From Planctomycetota bacterium (GTDB lineage: Bacteria > Planctomycetota > Phycisphaerae > Phycisphaerales > UBA1924), in NCBI GenBank assembly GCA_024280755.1, contig JAJRPN010000038.1, positions 1 to 36,978 of the forward strand: DNA of 36,978 nt, read 5' to 3'. Position numbers and translations under genes: made by a program. The notes under the pieces were generated by a model that had not been told where the DNA came from, made no database searches, and worked only from the letters and a program-made list of their open reading frames with translations. Of this stretch, positions 16,784-25,700 are shown in pieces (the stretch's first letter is position 1; each line of letters begins with the position of its first letter).

Positions 16784-18379
16784 ATGAGTGCAGTCACCGA
16801 TCAACTCAACCTTTCACCAGAACGCACACACACCAACATCTCATCAGCAGAGTTGATGGAACGCGTTATCCTCCGCAACGAAGGGCAACTCGCTGCCAAC
16901 GGCTGCGTCTCCGTCAACACCGGCGATCGCACCGGCCGATCCCCAACAGACAAATACCTCGTCGAGCACGCAGACTCCAAAGACAACATCGATTGGGGCA
17001 AGGTCAATAAACCAATGACCGAAGCACAGTTCGATACGGCACTCGACATCGCAAACAAATACATCAACGCACAAGAAGAAGTCTTCGTCTTCGAAGGCTT
17101 CACCGGCGCAGACCTCAAGTGCCGATTGGGTGTCAAGGTCATCACCACCATGGCATGGCATTCACTCTTCGCACAAACACTCTTCATCAAGCCAGGCTCA
17201 GCCTCAGACGCGGGCGATGGTTCATGGAACCATGACTGGACTGTCATCAACGCCGGTATGCACAAACTCACCGCTGATGAAAAATCAGCCCTCGGCGTCA
17301 CCTCCGAAACCTACATCGCCCAATCACTCGAACGCAAAACCGTGGTCATCCTCGGCACCGAGTACGCCGGAGAAATGAAAAAATCACTCTTCTATGCCAT
17401 GAACTACGACATGCCAGATGTCGGCGTCTTCCCGATGCACTGCTCGGCAAACATCGCCAAAGACGACGCATCAAATGTCGCACTCTTCTTTGGACTCAGC
17501 GGCACAGGAAAAACAACCTTGTCCGCCGACGAAAACCGAGCGCTCATCGGCGACGACGAGCACGGCTGGGGCTCAGATGGCGTCTTCAACTTCGAAGGCG
17601 GTTGCTACGCCAAAGTCATCGGGCTCACCCACGAAAAAGAACCTCAGATCTGGGACGCGATCCGCTTTGGTTCAGTCCTCGAAAACACCGTCATCGATCC
17701 TGAAACACGCATCCCCGATTATGATAATGTTTCAATCACCCAAAACACCCGTGTGACCTACCCAGTAGACTTCATCCCCGGCGCACAGATCCCATCTGTT
17801 GGCGGGCATCCAAAGAATGTCATCTTCCTCACCGCGGATGCCTTTGGTGTATTGCCTCCGATCTCCAAGCTCACACCAGAGCAAGCGATGTACTACTTCA
17901 TCAACGGCTACACCTCAAAGGTCGCCGGCACCGAAGCAGGCGTCACCGAGCCGACTCCAAACTTCTCTCCATGTTTCGGCGGCCCATTCATGCCTCGAAG
18001 ACCAGCAGAGTATGCACAAATGCTCGCTGATCGCATCAAACAACACGGCGCCAATGTCTGGCTTCTCAACACAGGTTGGGCTGGCGGCCCGGCAGGCGAA
18101 AACGGCAAACGATTCTCACTGCCATACACCCGCGCCATGGTCACCGGCATCCTCAATGGCTCGCTCGACAACGCTGATACCGTTGAGCATCCAGTCTTCG
18201 GGCTTCATATGCCAACCGCTGTCGAAGGCGTCCCCAACGACATCCTCGACCCACGCAATATCTGGGATGATAAATCAGCCTACGACGCACAGGCCGACAA
18301 ACTCGCCAAGCTCTTCCGTACCAATGACACCAAGTACGATCTCTCCGCCGATATTCTTTCGGGTGGCCCGAAGTCCTGA
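16784..18379 (+). CDS. pckA: Phosphoenolpyruvate carboxykinase (ATP)
   Basis: A 531-residue cytoplasmic enzyme of normal family length that converts oxaloacetate and ATP to phosphoenolpyruvate, CO2 and ADP, the first step of gluconeogenesis. Visible motifs: the substrate-binding region around NTGDRTGRSPTDK (45-57), the kinase-1a P-loop GLSGTGKTTL (237-246), the metal-binding kinase-2 GDDEHGW (256-262), and the ATP-type C-terminal stretch with NTGWAGGPAGENGKRF. GAGGAG lies eight bases before ATG 16784. The 5' leader is about 130-250 bases from the tRNA and holds small inverted repeats (e.g. GACCAAACCTGGTC near 16680) that could be regulatory, but no named element is recognised. A strong terminator follows, so it is a single-gene unit. 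Confidence 0.97.
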   Translation: MSAVTDQLNLSPERTHTNISSAELMERVILRNEGQLAANGCVSVNTGDRTGRSPTDKYLVEHADSKDNIDWGKVNKPMTEAQFDTALDIANKYINAQEEVFVFEGFTGADLKCRLGVKVITTMAWHSLFAQTLFIKPGSASDAGDGSWNHDWTVINAGMHKLTADEKSALGVTSETYIAQSLERKTVVILGTEYAGEMKKSLFYAMNYDMPDVGVFPMHCSANIAKDDASNVALFFGLSGTGKTTLSADENRALIGDDEHGWGSDGVFNFEGGCYAKVIGLTHEKEPQIWDAIRFGSVLENTVIDPETRIPDYDNVSITQNTRVTYPVDFIPGAQIPSVGGHPKNVIFLTADAFGVLPPISKLTPEQAMYYFINGYTSKVAGTEAGVTEPTPNFSPCFGGPFMPRRPAEYAQMLADRIKQHGANVWLLNTGWAGGPAGENGKRFSLPYTRAMVTGILNGSLDNADTVEHPVFGLHMPTAVEGVPNDILDPRNIWDDKSAYDAQADKLAKLFRTNDTKYDLSADILSGGPKS

Positions 18380-18424
18380 GCGAGATGAGAACCCTATAGC
18401 GTCAGCTTCAAACCGATCCGATAC

Positions 18425-18460
18425 AAACAAATCCGCGTCCAAGGACGCGGATTTGTTTTA
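18425..18460 (+). terminator. Intrinsic terminator of pckA
   Basis: Sixteen-base perfect arms (18425-18440 and 18443-18458) separated by AA, with a GC-rich core and a T-rich right arm running into TTTTATATATT. It begins 46 bases after the pckA stop. This is the clearest terminator in the window. Confidence 0.93.
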
Positions 18461-18577
18461 TATATTCATAAAACTGGTGGACATCGCCCGGGGAAATGGC
18501 GAAGTCCACCAGCGAGGGCACATTTGAAATGCTGACTTGCTCAAGATCAAACATCCTCTTGAACAAGCCAGCCGAAA

Positions 18578-19423
18578 TCAGTTTGTACAGGCAGTCTGTA
18601 CCTGAGTGATAAACTCAGCGATATCGAAGAAGTTGAGTGTTCCATCTCCGTTCATATCTGCTGCAGGCTCCATCGCGGTAAACTCCACGATAAACTCAGA
18701 GATATCAAAGAAATCAAATCGCGCAACTGGTGCTGCGAACTGATAGCTTCGGCAACCAATCGTCGCAACAGTGCCCTGCGCATTGGTCATTGAACCAATA
18801 TTGATAACTGCCCGGGAAGAAACCATGACCCCTGGCTCGCCATCGCCATCGCCTGGTTCCCCATCACCACCGCCTGCGCCTTGGAGTTGGTAGAACTCAA
18901 TAATAACCTCTGCGCTAAGCAGGTTTTCAAATCCCATTGAAAGCGGATCTGGGAGGGTGCTTGCACCCTCGAACCAATCAGGTGTACCAACGAGGTTAAT
19001 CGCAAGGTAGCCAAAGTCAATGTCTGCTGAACTTGGGAAAGACATGTGAATTTCGAGGGTGTCATACATCATCAGTTCATCGTCTTCATTGAAAATCTGA
19101 AGATTGTCTTGAGCAAGTGCGAAGATGAAATCTTCGGGGCTTACCCCACCGACTCCAAAATCTGCAATCATGGCGTTTATGCCGAGGGCTTCGAAGAAAC
19201 CGATGAAATCGCCGCCACCCTGTGGGTTGTCATTTTGCTCAGCGTCAAAGTCGAGGGTGAAAGAACCTGTTCCTTCTAAACCTACAGCTGCATCGCCCAT
19301 AAGTCCGAGATCGTCACGGAGTTCGATCACTTCCCCGTCGTATGTAAAAGTGGAAACTTGAGCGTTGACTGATGAAACTGCACCAATCAAAGCTGTAATC
19401 GTAAGGGCTGTTCTCTTTTTCAT
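18578..19423 (-). CDS. Secreted protein with GC-type dockerin domain
   Basis: 281 residues from ATG 19423, which has AGGAG about eight bases upstream and begins a clean signal peptide (MKKRTALTITALIGAVSSVNAQ). An upstream extension of 61 codons looks non-coding. Residues about 23-215 are a beta-rich domain of unknown family with acidic surface, like the choice-of-anchor/PEP-CTERM-type beta-sandwiches of planctomycetes. Residues about 185-200 are a low-complexity linker (GDGEPGDGDGEPG). The C-terminus holds two units, ARFDFFDISEFIVEF and DMNGDGTLNFFDIAEFITQV, ending Ala-Cys: the same GC-type dockerin as in the 12.2-kb gene. Role unknown; presumably anchored to a cohesin-like or cell-surface partner. 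Confidence 0.82.
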   Translation of the reverse strand: MKKRTALTITALIGAVSSVNAQVSTFTYDGEVIELRDDLGLMGDAAVGLEGTGSFTLDFDAEQNDNPQGGGDFIGFFEALGINAMIADFGVGGVSPEDFIFALAQDNLQIFNEDDELMMYDTLEIHMSFPSSADIDFGYLAINLVGTPDWFEGASTLPDPLSMGFENLLSAEVIIEFYQLQGAGGGDGEPGDGDGEPGVMVSSRAVINIGSMTNAQGTVATIGCRSYQFAAPVARFDFFDISEFIVEFTAMEPAADMNGDGTLNFFDIAEFITQVQTACTN

Positions 19424-19542
19424 TGTGATTCTCCTGAAAAGTGCATACCATGTTGGACACACCGGTGAGCAATGCCGGGGATTGAGAAACATACAATTGT
19501 TTCCCAGAAGCATCGCATGGAAATAGTCTACAGGAATATACG

Positions 19543-20826
19543 ATGGGTTCAACAAAAAAGCCTCGCAAAGTTGATAATATTTCCCCAAAATGTTCCCCCG
19601 AAACAATCTCTGGGGGTGACCTCATGCTCGAATTGGCGAATTTGGGCCAAAAACTCCAATTATCCATCCAAGATCTTCTCGAACCACTCACCGGACTTCG
19701 GCCAAAACCAAACGATATTGGTGAAGTTCTCTCCCTCGATCGCACACAATCCTGGCGAATCTCCAGAATGATGAGCGATGAATGCCCCTACACCATCCTC
19801 TATGAATCCCCCGCGCCCAAGGGACTCCGCCTTATTATTGACGCTGCCCAGCGAGCCGGCGCTCCTCAAGAAGCGGTCCAGTCATCCCTTCAGGTCGTTA
19901 AAATATACGAGGCCATCCTCCAAAGATTCCCCGAAGGACGGGCTGGGCTCGACGGTGCCCTCTCTGCCAAAGTCCCCAAAGCACGCGAAGCCACCAGCAA
20001 AAAAGCACTCCGTCAGGTCTCTATCGGGATGTCTCAACTCCTCGGACTCCGAGCAAGTGTCCGTTATGTCTCAGGCATCCTCGTCCCCTCCGAGAACCTC
20101 GACACAAAGGTCGATGTTGTTGCCGCTGCTGGATATGTCGATCTCCGCCGACTCCGCGTCGGGCCCGCACCCGTCGTCTTCTCAGGCAAGGTCTACACCC
20201 ACAAGCCCGGGCTCAACGATCCAGCACTCGAAACACTCGACGGCGATCTCGACCCAGACCCTCGCCTGCGCCTCCTTCATGAGTTCGGTTCCATCCCACC
20301 CGAAGCACTCACCCTCGAACCCTCGGGCAGCGAACTCCGACTCACCCTCGCGCCTGACTTTCCTGAGATTAATGAACCCATCACCATATTCTTTGGCCAG
20401 CGCATCGCCCGCTCGCTCGAACGCTATCAAACCGACGATCGCACCCACGAAGTCGTCCACCACGCCCCCGTCCTCCCCGCCGACATCAACATCTTCGACA
20501 CCCTCATTCACAAAGACCTCTACCACCAGGCCAAACCCCCGCGCCTCACAATTGAACGCTTCGGGTTTAACCCAAGCGCCCAGAGTTACAAACCCGACGA
20601 TGCCTCCTATCGCATGGACGATGAACCACAAGCTGTCGGGCTCGGCATGGGCATCAAGCGAATCAACACCCGCGAGATCCCCAAACTCAAAGATCTCCAA
20701 AGTTCCGTCTTCAAACGCATCAACCACGACCCCAACGATTTCTTCGTCTATCGCACCACCATCGAATATCTCCCCCCAGGCTTCGCCGTCACGGTGTGGA
20801 TTCCGCTTGATAAGCAAGAAAAATAG
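19543..20826 (+). CDS. Conserved-looking protein of unknown function
   Basis: A 427-residue soluble protein without signal peptide or membrane segment; I do not recognise a family. The start ATG 19543 has AGGA eight bases upstream. Codon use matches the surrounding native genes. Residues 25-70 read like a helical N-domain (LANLGQKLQLSIQDLLEPLTGLRP), residues 85-150 are helical and Lys/Arg-rich, and the second half alternates beta-type stretches (ITIFFGQRIARSLERYQ, PRLTIERFGFNP, YRTTIEYLPPGFAVTVW). It is divergent from the dockerin gene and is followed 105 bases later by the DinB-type gene. Confidence 0.75.
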   Translation: MGSTKKPRKVDNISPKCSPETISGGDLMLELANLGQKLQLSIQDLLEPLTGLRPKPNDIGEVLSLDRTQSWRISRMMSDECPYTILYESPAPKGLRLIIDAAQRAGAPQEAVQSSLQVVKIYEAILQRFPEGRAGLDGALSAKVPKAREATSKKALRQVSIGMSQLLGLRASVRYVSGILVPSENLDTKVDVVAAAGYVDLRRLRVGPAPVVFSGKVYTHKPGLNDPALETLDGDLDPDPRLRLLHEFGSIPPEALTLEPSGSELRLTLAPDFPEINEPITIFFGQRIARSLERYQTDDRTHEVVHHAPVLPADINIFDTLIHKDLYHQAKPPRLTIERFGFNPSAQSYKPDDASYRMDDEPQAVGLGMGIKRINTREIPKLKDLQSSVFKRINHDPNDFFVYRTTIEYLPPGFAVTVWIPLDKQEK

Positions 20827-20931
20827 CCCTCGGCTAATCGCTCGCCACAAACCGCCCACCGAACGCTTGACGAACATTCAAGCGACGGCTATGCTCCACC
20901 CGAAGAGGATCACCCCAACAGGAGCACCGAC

Positions 20932-21435
20932 ATGAACACCATCGACTTCATCAAATCGTCCATCGCCACCTCACGCAACATGACCTTGGGCCTCATCATG
21001 GATCTCAAAGACGAGCCACTCGCCCAGCCCACAGTCAACGGCGGCAACCACGCGCTCTGGCTCCTCGGACACATCGCCCACTCCGAATCCTCACTCCTCA
21101 ACGGCATGATCCAAGGCAAAGAGACCTGCACCCTCGAACACCTCAAAGAGAACTTCGCTTTCCAAACTCAGCCCTCGACCGATGCCTCAATCTACCCAAC
21201 CTTTGATTCACTCCTCGAAGATTATGAATCTGCACACGCCGAGACACTCGCCTACCTTGATACACTCTCCGAGGCCGATCTCGATCAACCCGCGCCAGGG
21301 TGCCCAGAAGAATGGAAAGATTTCTTCGGCACCATCGGCCAATGCTTCACCATGATCTCCATCCACCCCACCATGCACTACGGCCAACTCGCCGATGTCC
21401 GCAAAGCCCTCGGCCGCGAACTCCTGATGGCTTGA
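20932..21435 (+). CDS. DinB superfamily protein
   Basis: A 167-residue four-helix protein. Helix 2 carries NHALWLLGHIAHSESSLL with His47, and the last helix has SIHPTMHYGQLADVRKALG with His145 and His149; three histidines in these positions bind a metal in DinB/YfiT-type proteins, a group that includes mycothiol- and bacillithiol-dependent transferases. AGGAG lies before ATG 20932. A terminator follows at 21458. The exact substrate is unknown. Confidence 0.87.
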   Translation: MNTIDFIKSSIATSRNMTLGLIMDLKDEPLAQPTVNGGNHALWLLGHIAHSESSLLNGMIQGKETCTLEHLKENFAFQTQPSTDASIYPTFDSLLEDYESAHAETLAYLDTLSEADLDQPAPGCPEEWKDFFGTIGQCFTMISIHPTMHYGQLADVRKALGRELLMA

Positions 21436-21457
21436 TGCGCCCGCCTATCCCATACCC

Positions 21458-21487
21458 AAAGCCACGCCCAAACAGCGTGGCTTTTTT
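21458..21487 (+). terminator. Intrinsic terminator of the DinB-type gene
   Basis: Ten-base arms AAAGCCACGC (21458-21467) and GCGTGGCTTT (21475-21484) with a 7-base loop, followed by a run of T. It begins 22 bases after the stop codon. Confidence 0.9.
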
Positions 21488-21514
21488 CTCCCCCTCTCTC
21501 TCTTCCTCTTCCCC

Positions 21515-21542
21515 CATTGCCTATTGCCCACTGCCCATTGCC
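21515..21542. repeat. Tandem degenerate heptads (YAYTGCC) x4 at the end of the dehydrogenase gene
   Basis: Four heptads in a row: CATTGCC, TATTGCC, CACTGCC, CATTGCC. Read on the - strand they are GGCAATG, GGCAGTG, GGCAATA, GGCAATG, and the TAG stop of the dehydrogenase gene falls inside them. Similar arrays occur at 27737, 28464 and 29723, and a trace at 27921. They resemble the short tandemly repeated repetitive heptamers known from cyanobacteria. Confidence 0.75.
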
Positions 21543-22339
21543 CTCTTCCCCACCATCCGCCTCAACGCGAAGTCCGTCATCCCCGGCATCATCACACTCG
21601 CCCCCATCGCGAACCTCGCACCAACACTCGTCCACACCTCGCCCTTGGGCTTGCGTAAGCATTTCACAATCGCACTGGCAACTTTCTCCGGCGATTGCAT
21701 AAACCGATCGCCCGATCCAGCAAACTCAAGTTGCCCGCCCGATCGCTTGGCAGCCTCGTTGAAAAACTCGGTCTTCGTCCCCACCGGATGCACACTCGAA
21801 ACAAACACACCATCCTTGGCAACCTCGTGCCTCATCCCTCGGCAGAAATGATCCTGCGCCGCCTTGCTCGCACAATACGCACCATAATACGGCAGCCCAA
21901 TCTTGCTCAGCACGCTCGACACCATCAACGCATGCCCCGATCCCCGCTCACGAAACTTCGCAACCATAGGCTGGATCAAATTCAACGAACCATAAAAATT
22001 CACCTCAAACATCGCACGGATATCTTCGATCGACATCGAAGCACACTCAACCTCGGCCCCATAGCCAGCATTGGCCAGCACCGCATAGACATCCCCGAAT
22101 GCTTCTTCGGCTTTGGCGATCAACTCCAAGTTTGCATCGACATCCTCAACGGCGCCGACCACAACAATCGCCGAGCCGCCGTCGCGTTCGATCTGTCCCT
22201 TCACCGCTTCGAGTTTATCCTGCGAGCGTGCGAACAAGACAACAGGCATCCCTCTTCGTGCGCACGCAACCGCCGACGCCTTGCCGATCCCACTCGACGC
22301 GCCGGTGATGATGATGGGTTTCGCTTTGAGTTCAATCAC
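21521..22339 (-). CDS. Short-chain dehydrogenase/reductase
   Basis: A 272-residue classical SDR. The NAD(P) motif TGASSGIG is at 12-19, the NAG motif (LANAGYG) near 88-94, catalytic serine 141 or 142 in MVSSVLSK, and Tyr155-x-x-x-Lys159 in YCASK. Arg near 37 (FARSQ) suggests NADP(H) preference. Start is GTG 22339 with no clear Shine-Dalgarno; it lies 18 bases after the entericidin-like gene and is probably coupled to it. The last residues (GKRAMGSGQ) and the stop come from a heptad repeat. Substrate unknown; the C-terminal hydrophobic region (about 245-270) is like SDRs of lipid or ketone metabolism. Confidence 0.9.
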   Translation of the reverse strand: MIELKAKPIIITGASSGIGKASAVACARRGMPVVLFARSQDKLEAVKGQIERDGGSAIVVVGAVEDVDANLELIAKAEEAFGDVYAVLANAGYGAEVECASMSIEDIRAMFEVNFYGSLNLIQPMVAKFRERGSGHALMVSSVLSKIGLPYYGAYCASKAAQDHFCRGMRHEVAKDGVFVSSVHPVGTKTEFFNEAAKRSGGQLEFAGSGDRFMQSPEKVASAIVKCLRKPKGEVWTSVGARFAMGASVMMPGMTDFALRRMVGKRAMGSGQ

Positions 22340-22357
22340 AACAACCGATCAAGGCCA

Positions 22358-22540
22358 TCAGTTCTCGATCGCGTTCTTGACATTATCGCTTGCTTCTTGA
22401 ATGTCTTTGCCAACGCCGCTGACCGTATTGCACGCGCTGAGTCCGACCGAAACCACAGCCAACGCAATGAACACGCCAACGCGAACCATCTTCTTCATTT
22501 CATTCTTAGTCTGTCTATCCATGTGATCCATCGCCTTCAC
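22358..22540 (-). CDS. Entericidin-like small lipoprotein
   Basis: A 60-residue protein read from GTG 22540, whose AAGGAG overlaps the MurJ stop; internal ATG codons at 22531, 22522 and 22498 are alternatives, and the one at 22498 would give a more typical signal. The signal sequence VRVGVFIALAVVSVGLSAC has a lipobox with Cys37, and the mature part NTVSGVGKDIQEASDNVKNAIEN is the pattern of EcnA/EcnB entericidins, which are small membrane lipoproteins linked to stress-induced lysis in Escherichia coli. It is nine bases after murJ, so made with the lipid II flippase. Confidence 0.82.
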   Translation of the reverse strand: MKAMDHMDRQTKNEMKKMVRVGVFIALAVVSVGLSACNTVSGVGKDIQEASDNVKNAIEN

Positions 22541-22549
22541 GGCGCTCCT

Positions 22550-24241
22550 TTATTCTTTAGATTCCTCACTGGTTGATCGTGAGATCAACCAACTCAGTTC
22601 GTCCATCTTCATCACTATCGACCAAACCCCATAAACCACTGCACCCACACTCGTCAGCATCAACACACGCACCAACTGCCCCCCCCACGACCCTGGCTCG
22701 CTATAGATATTGACCATGCCCATGAGCACCGCCCCCATCACGACCGAACCCACGGCGATTATTACAAACGCCTGTGTCTTCCCGCTCAGCAGTTCTAATC
22801 CCAGTTTCCGTTTCGCTGCGATCACCAATCCCACCGTCTGCCCGATCGCACAAATCGCGGTCGACCATGCCAACCCTGCCTCTTTGAGCCACCAGATCAA
22901 CACCACATTGAGGCACACATTAAACCCCACCATCACCAACGCGATCTTCATCGGCGTCTTCGTATCGCCACTCGCATAGAACGCCCGCGTGAACAACTGG
23001 TTCAATGAATACGCCCACACCGCGATCGCATAGCCCATCAACACCTCGCTCGCCCGCACGATTCCTTCATCCGAAAACCCCCCACCAGTTCCATCCCCAA
23101 ACCCTGAGTACATCACCTTGATCAAACTCGGCCCAACGATCATCAATCCCACGCTCGCGGGCAAGCCGATATACAAACTCAACCGAACCCCACGCCGAAG
23201 CATCTCGCTAAACCGTTCTTTGTCCTTGGCGACCCGTGATAACGCCGGGAACGCCGCCGTCGCCACCGCGATGCCGAACACACCGAGGGGAAACTGGTAC
23301 AGCCTCTGTGCATAAAACAACACCGCATTGGATGATTCATCCAACGGATAGTCATACCCAAACACCGTGGGCCCAACCCAGTTGGGATACATCGCGATCA
23401 CCGTATCGACAAACGAGTTGAGTTGCAGCGTGCCGAGCCCAATCAACACCGGCACCATCCGCCACAGCATCGCCTTGGCCTCGACCCTTGCCTGCGAAAC
23501 ACCACGCGTCCATTTCACCCTGCCCCGCAAGCACCAAACAGACCACACAACCTGCAGCACCGCCGACAACACCGCCGCGATCCCGATCGGATACGCCCAC
23601 GCCGCCGCGTCTGCGTTCTCCACAAAGAAGAACGGCACCGCCGCCGCGATGATACAAAGATTCAATAAAATCGGAGCCGCCGCCCAAGGCCCAAACCGCC
23701 CATGGCTTTGCAACATCCCGCCCAAAATCGCCGCCACGCAAATCACAGGCATAAACGGCAACATCACCATCACCAGCTTCAACGAATACGCCCGATCAGG
23801 ATCATCACTCGAAAACATCACCGCAGCCAACAACCCAAGCTCAATCACAATCGTGATCACGCCCGTCACCATCGCTAACAGCCCGATCGTCAACGAAGCA
23901 AAAGCATCCGCCTTGCCCGGATCATCATCCGCCATCCGTGTGTACTCTGGAAGGAACGCCGCCGAGAGCGCGCCCTCGCCGAACAGCCGTCGGAACATAT
24001 TGGGAATCGCAAACGCCGCAGCGAACGCCGAGCCGACCGCTGTATCCCCAAACACCCGCACCGTCACCAAATCCCGAACCAACCCAAACACCCGAGACAC
24101 CAGCGTCAACCCCGCGACCGTCCGCGTGTCCTTGCCGATCCCATCAACAGAAGCACCGCCCGGCGAAGCATCACCAGCCAAACCGTCGGCTGCTGCTCCT
24201 TCATCAGGCGTTTCAGGTTGTTTCTCAATATCTGTAGACAC
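22550..24241 (-). CDS. murJ: Lipid II flippase MurJ
   Basis: A 563-residue inner-membrane protein with about 14 helices that flips lipid II for peptidoglycan synthesis. The N-terminal 40 residues are a soluble extension rich in Asp, Gly and Pro. TM1 begins at VAGLTLVSRVFGLVRDLVTVRVFGD, the family's conserved start, followed by AFAIPNMFRRLFGEGALSAAFLPEY, which contains the essential arginines of the central cavity. The FPLGVFGIAVATAAFPALSR stretch in the seventh-eighth helix region is also typical. It starts at GTG 24241 with a weak Shine-Dalgarno. Planctomycetes were long thought to lack peptidoglycan, but many, including this lineage by this gene, retain synthesis genes. Confidence 0.95.
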   Translation of the reverse strand: MSTDIEKQPETPDEGAAADGLAGDASPGGASVDGIGKDTRTVAGLTLVSRVFGLVRDLVTVRVFGDTAVGSAFAAAFAIPNMFRRLFGEGALSAAFLPEYTRMADDDPGKADAFASLTIGLLAMVTGVITIVIELGLLAAVMFSSDDPDRAYSLKLVMVMLPFMPVICVAAILGGMLQSHGRFGPWAAAPILLNLCIIAAAVPFFFVENADAAAWAYPIGIAAVLSAVLQVVWSVWCLRGRVKWTRGVSQARVEAKAMLWRMVPVLIGLGTLQLNSFVDTVIAMYPNWVGPTVFGYDYPLDESSNAVLFYAQRLYQFPLGVFGIAVATAAFPALSRVAKDKERFSEMLRRGVRLSLYIGLPASVGLMIVGPSLIKVMYSGFGDGTGGGFSDEGIVRASEVLMGYAIAVWAYSLNQLFTRAFYASGDTKTPMKIALVMVGFNVCLNVVLIWWLKEAGLAWSTAICAIGQTVGLVIAAKRKLGLELLSGKTQAFVIIAVGSVVMGAVLMGMVNIYSEPGSWGGQLVRVLMLTSVGAVVYGVWSIVMKMDELSWLISRSTSEESKE

Positions 24242-24320
24242 GCCCCATCAATCGGCCATATCCCCCACGATTCGCCTCATTTCCCGATCCCATCCTTCAT
24301 TCTTATCGCCTCATTTCTTG

Positions 24321-24373
24321 TCCCTCCCCGTCCCGACGGGGGAGGTGGCGGCGAAGCCGACGGAGGGGGGGCT
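24321..24373 (+). repeat. Dispersed palindromic element, copy 1
   Basis: A roughly 55-base unit: CCTCCCCGTC/GACGGGGGAGG hairpin, a small second hairpin (GGCGGCGAAGCC), then GACGGAGGGGG. Further copies are at 27766, 27851, 29393 and 29791. The outer CCCTCC and GGAGGG can also pair, giving a cloverleaf-like fold. Confidence 0.8.
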
Positions 24374-24586
24374 TCTTTCACCTCTCAACTCTCTGGGGGC
24401 CCCGACTCGCCGCCCCGGCGCAATCGGGTGAATAACAAACCAACCAGACAAAGACCCGACTGCGCTCAGAGAGCGAGTCGAGGAACCCGGCAGAGCACCC
24501 GCCAAATACGGGGCGTCTCAATAACTCGATTAACCCTAATTTTGAAACCGATCTATGAGAAGAAGATCTTTTCAACAAATAAAACC

Positions 24587-24614
24587 TTGCCGCACATTTG
24601 AGAACATGTATACT
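24587..24614 (+). promoter_or_regulatory. Sigma-70-type promoter of the methyltransferase-like gene
   Basis: TTGCCG (24587-24592), a 16-base spacer and TATACT (24609-24614), giving a transcription start near 24621 and a leader of about 67 bases to ATG 24688. The leader carries GAGGGA as Shine-Dalgarno. Confidence 0.55.
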
Positions 24615-24687
24615 CATCAGGGAATCTAGCCCTGGGCAGAATCTCTTTACCGAAAGTTGCACCAATACCAATCACGAGGGAATTAAT

Positions 24688-25530
24688 ATGGGACAGTTTA
24701 TGAACCTGGCATCCGAGCCGAATAAAGATAAATCCAACTCGCCGCCTCACCTACCTGACAGCAATAAACTTGTTCACACCGCAAAGGCATGTGCTCGATT
24801 CATCGAAAAAACGATTCTTTTTTTGATCTTCAAACCTGAACTCAAAGGAGCCTATATCTATTTCATGAGGCCCAAGCGTCGAGGCAAAAGCGAAGACGCT
24901 TTCAACGGGCAGGTAGGACGCCAGAGCATTTTCAACGAAATCACCAAGGCCTTCGACATCGAACAAATCATCGAAACCGGAACCTACATGGGACTCACCA
25001 CGAGTTACATGAATCACAAGAGCGGCCTGCCCATAACAACAACTGAAGCCAACCCACAATACTTTGGCTATTCCCAGCAACGATTTAAAAAGAACCCAAA
25101 CATTGTCGGCCACCTCAGCGACAGCAGGTCTTTTCTCAAACATGTTCTCGCCGAAAACATCGACCCCAAAAACACTTTGCTGTTCTACCTCGACGCACAC
25201 TGGCACGACGATCTCCCTCTTCGTGAAGAGATCGAGATCATCTTTCATATGCACCCAAACAGCATTATTCTGATTGATGATTTCAAAGTGCCCCATGATA
25301 CAGGCTATACATACGACGACTACGGCAATGGAAACACGCTCCACATCGAATACCTCAAGCCAATCATGCCAATAGGCTTTCGCATGTTCTTCCCATCACT
25401 CCCCTCAGACCAAGAAACTGGCGCGAAACGAGGATGCGTCGTACTCGTAAAAGAACAACACCTCATCGACGATATGCAAAAACAAGATGCACTCCGCGAG
25501 TATCATGATGACTCGCCAGCAATCGCCTAA
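24688..25530 (+). CDS. Class I SAM-methyltransferase-like protein
   Basis: 280 residues from ATG 24688, chosen because GAGGGA stands seven bases upstream and the candidate promoter lies inside the longer reading from 24598. The core begins IEQIIETGTYMGLTTSYM, a glycine-rich motif I with Glu as in class I SAM-dependent methyltransferases, followed by TTTEANPQYF (acidic end of strand 2), YLDAHWHDDLPL (motif IV region) and SIILIDDFKVPHD. The DAHWHDD and DDF residues resemble the metal-binding members that modify polysaccharides or lipids. A hydrophobic stretch near 45-57 (IEKTILFLIF) could be membrane-associated. Neighbours give no clear pathway; the annotation as a methyltransferase rests on motif I. 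Confidence 0.72.
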   Translation: MGQFMNLASEPNKDKSNSPPHLPDSNKLVHTAKACARFIEKTILFLIFKPELKGAYIYFMRPKRRGKSEDAFNGQVGRQSIFNEITKAFDIEQIIETGTYMGLTTSYMNHKSGLPITTTEANPQYFGYSQQRFKKNPNIVGHLSDSRSFLKHVLAENIDPKNTLLFYLDAHWHDDLPLREEIEIIFHMHPNSIILIDDFKVPHDTGYTYDDYGNGNTLHIEYLKPIMPIGFRMFFPSLPSDQETGAKRGCVVLVKEQHLIDDMQKQDALREYHDDSPAIA

Positions 25531-25700
25531 ACCATCCGCCCTCAAACCTACATACAATCAGAAACCGTCCCTCACGGTCGCGGCCCGTTTTAACACCATC
25601 TTCTCCGGGTGCCATGCCGGTGCCGTCCCCGGCTCCTGCATGTCTTCTCTTCAATCCACCCGGCGGATCTAAACGAGTTCCCGGTCGTATACTCTCCTAC

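Larger units (their letters stand above)
24242..24687. other. 446-base intergenic region between divergent genes
   Basis: No gene is supported. It holds one copy of the dispersed palindrome (24321-24373), an additional hairpin around GACTGCGCTCAGAGAGCGAGTC (about 24465-24480) and the candidate promoter for the methyltransferase-like gene (24587-24614). Confidence 0.7.

Noticed and set aside
24454..24500. Hairpin with GCTCAGAGAGC near 24470 as a tRNA or terminator
   Set aside because: No cloverleaf, no anticodon arm and no T tract; best left as part of the repeat-rich intergenic region.
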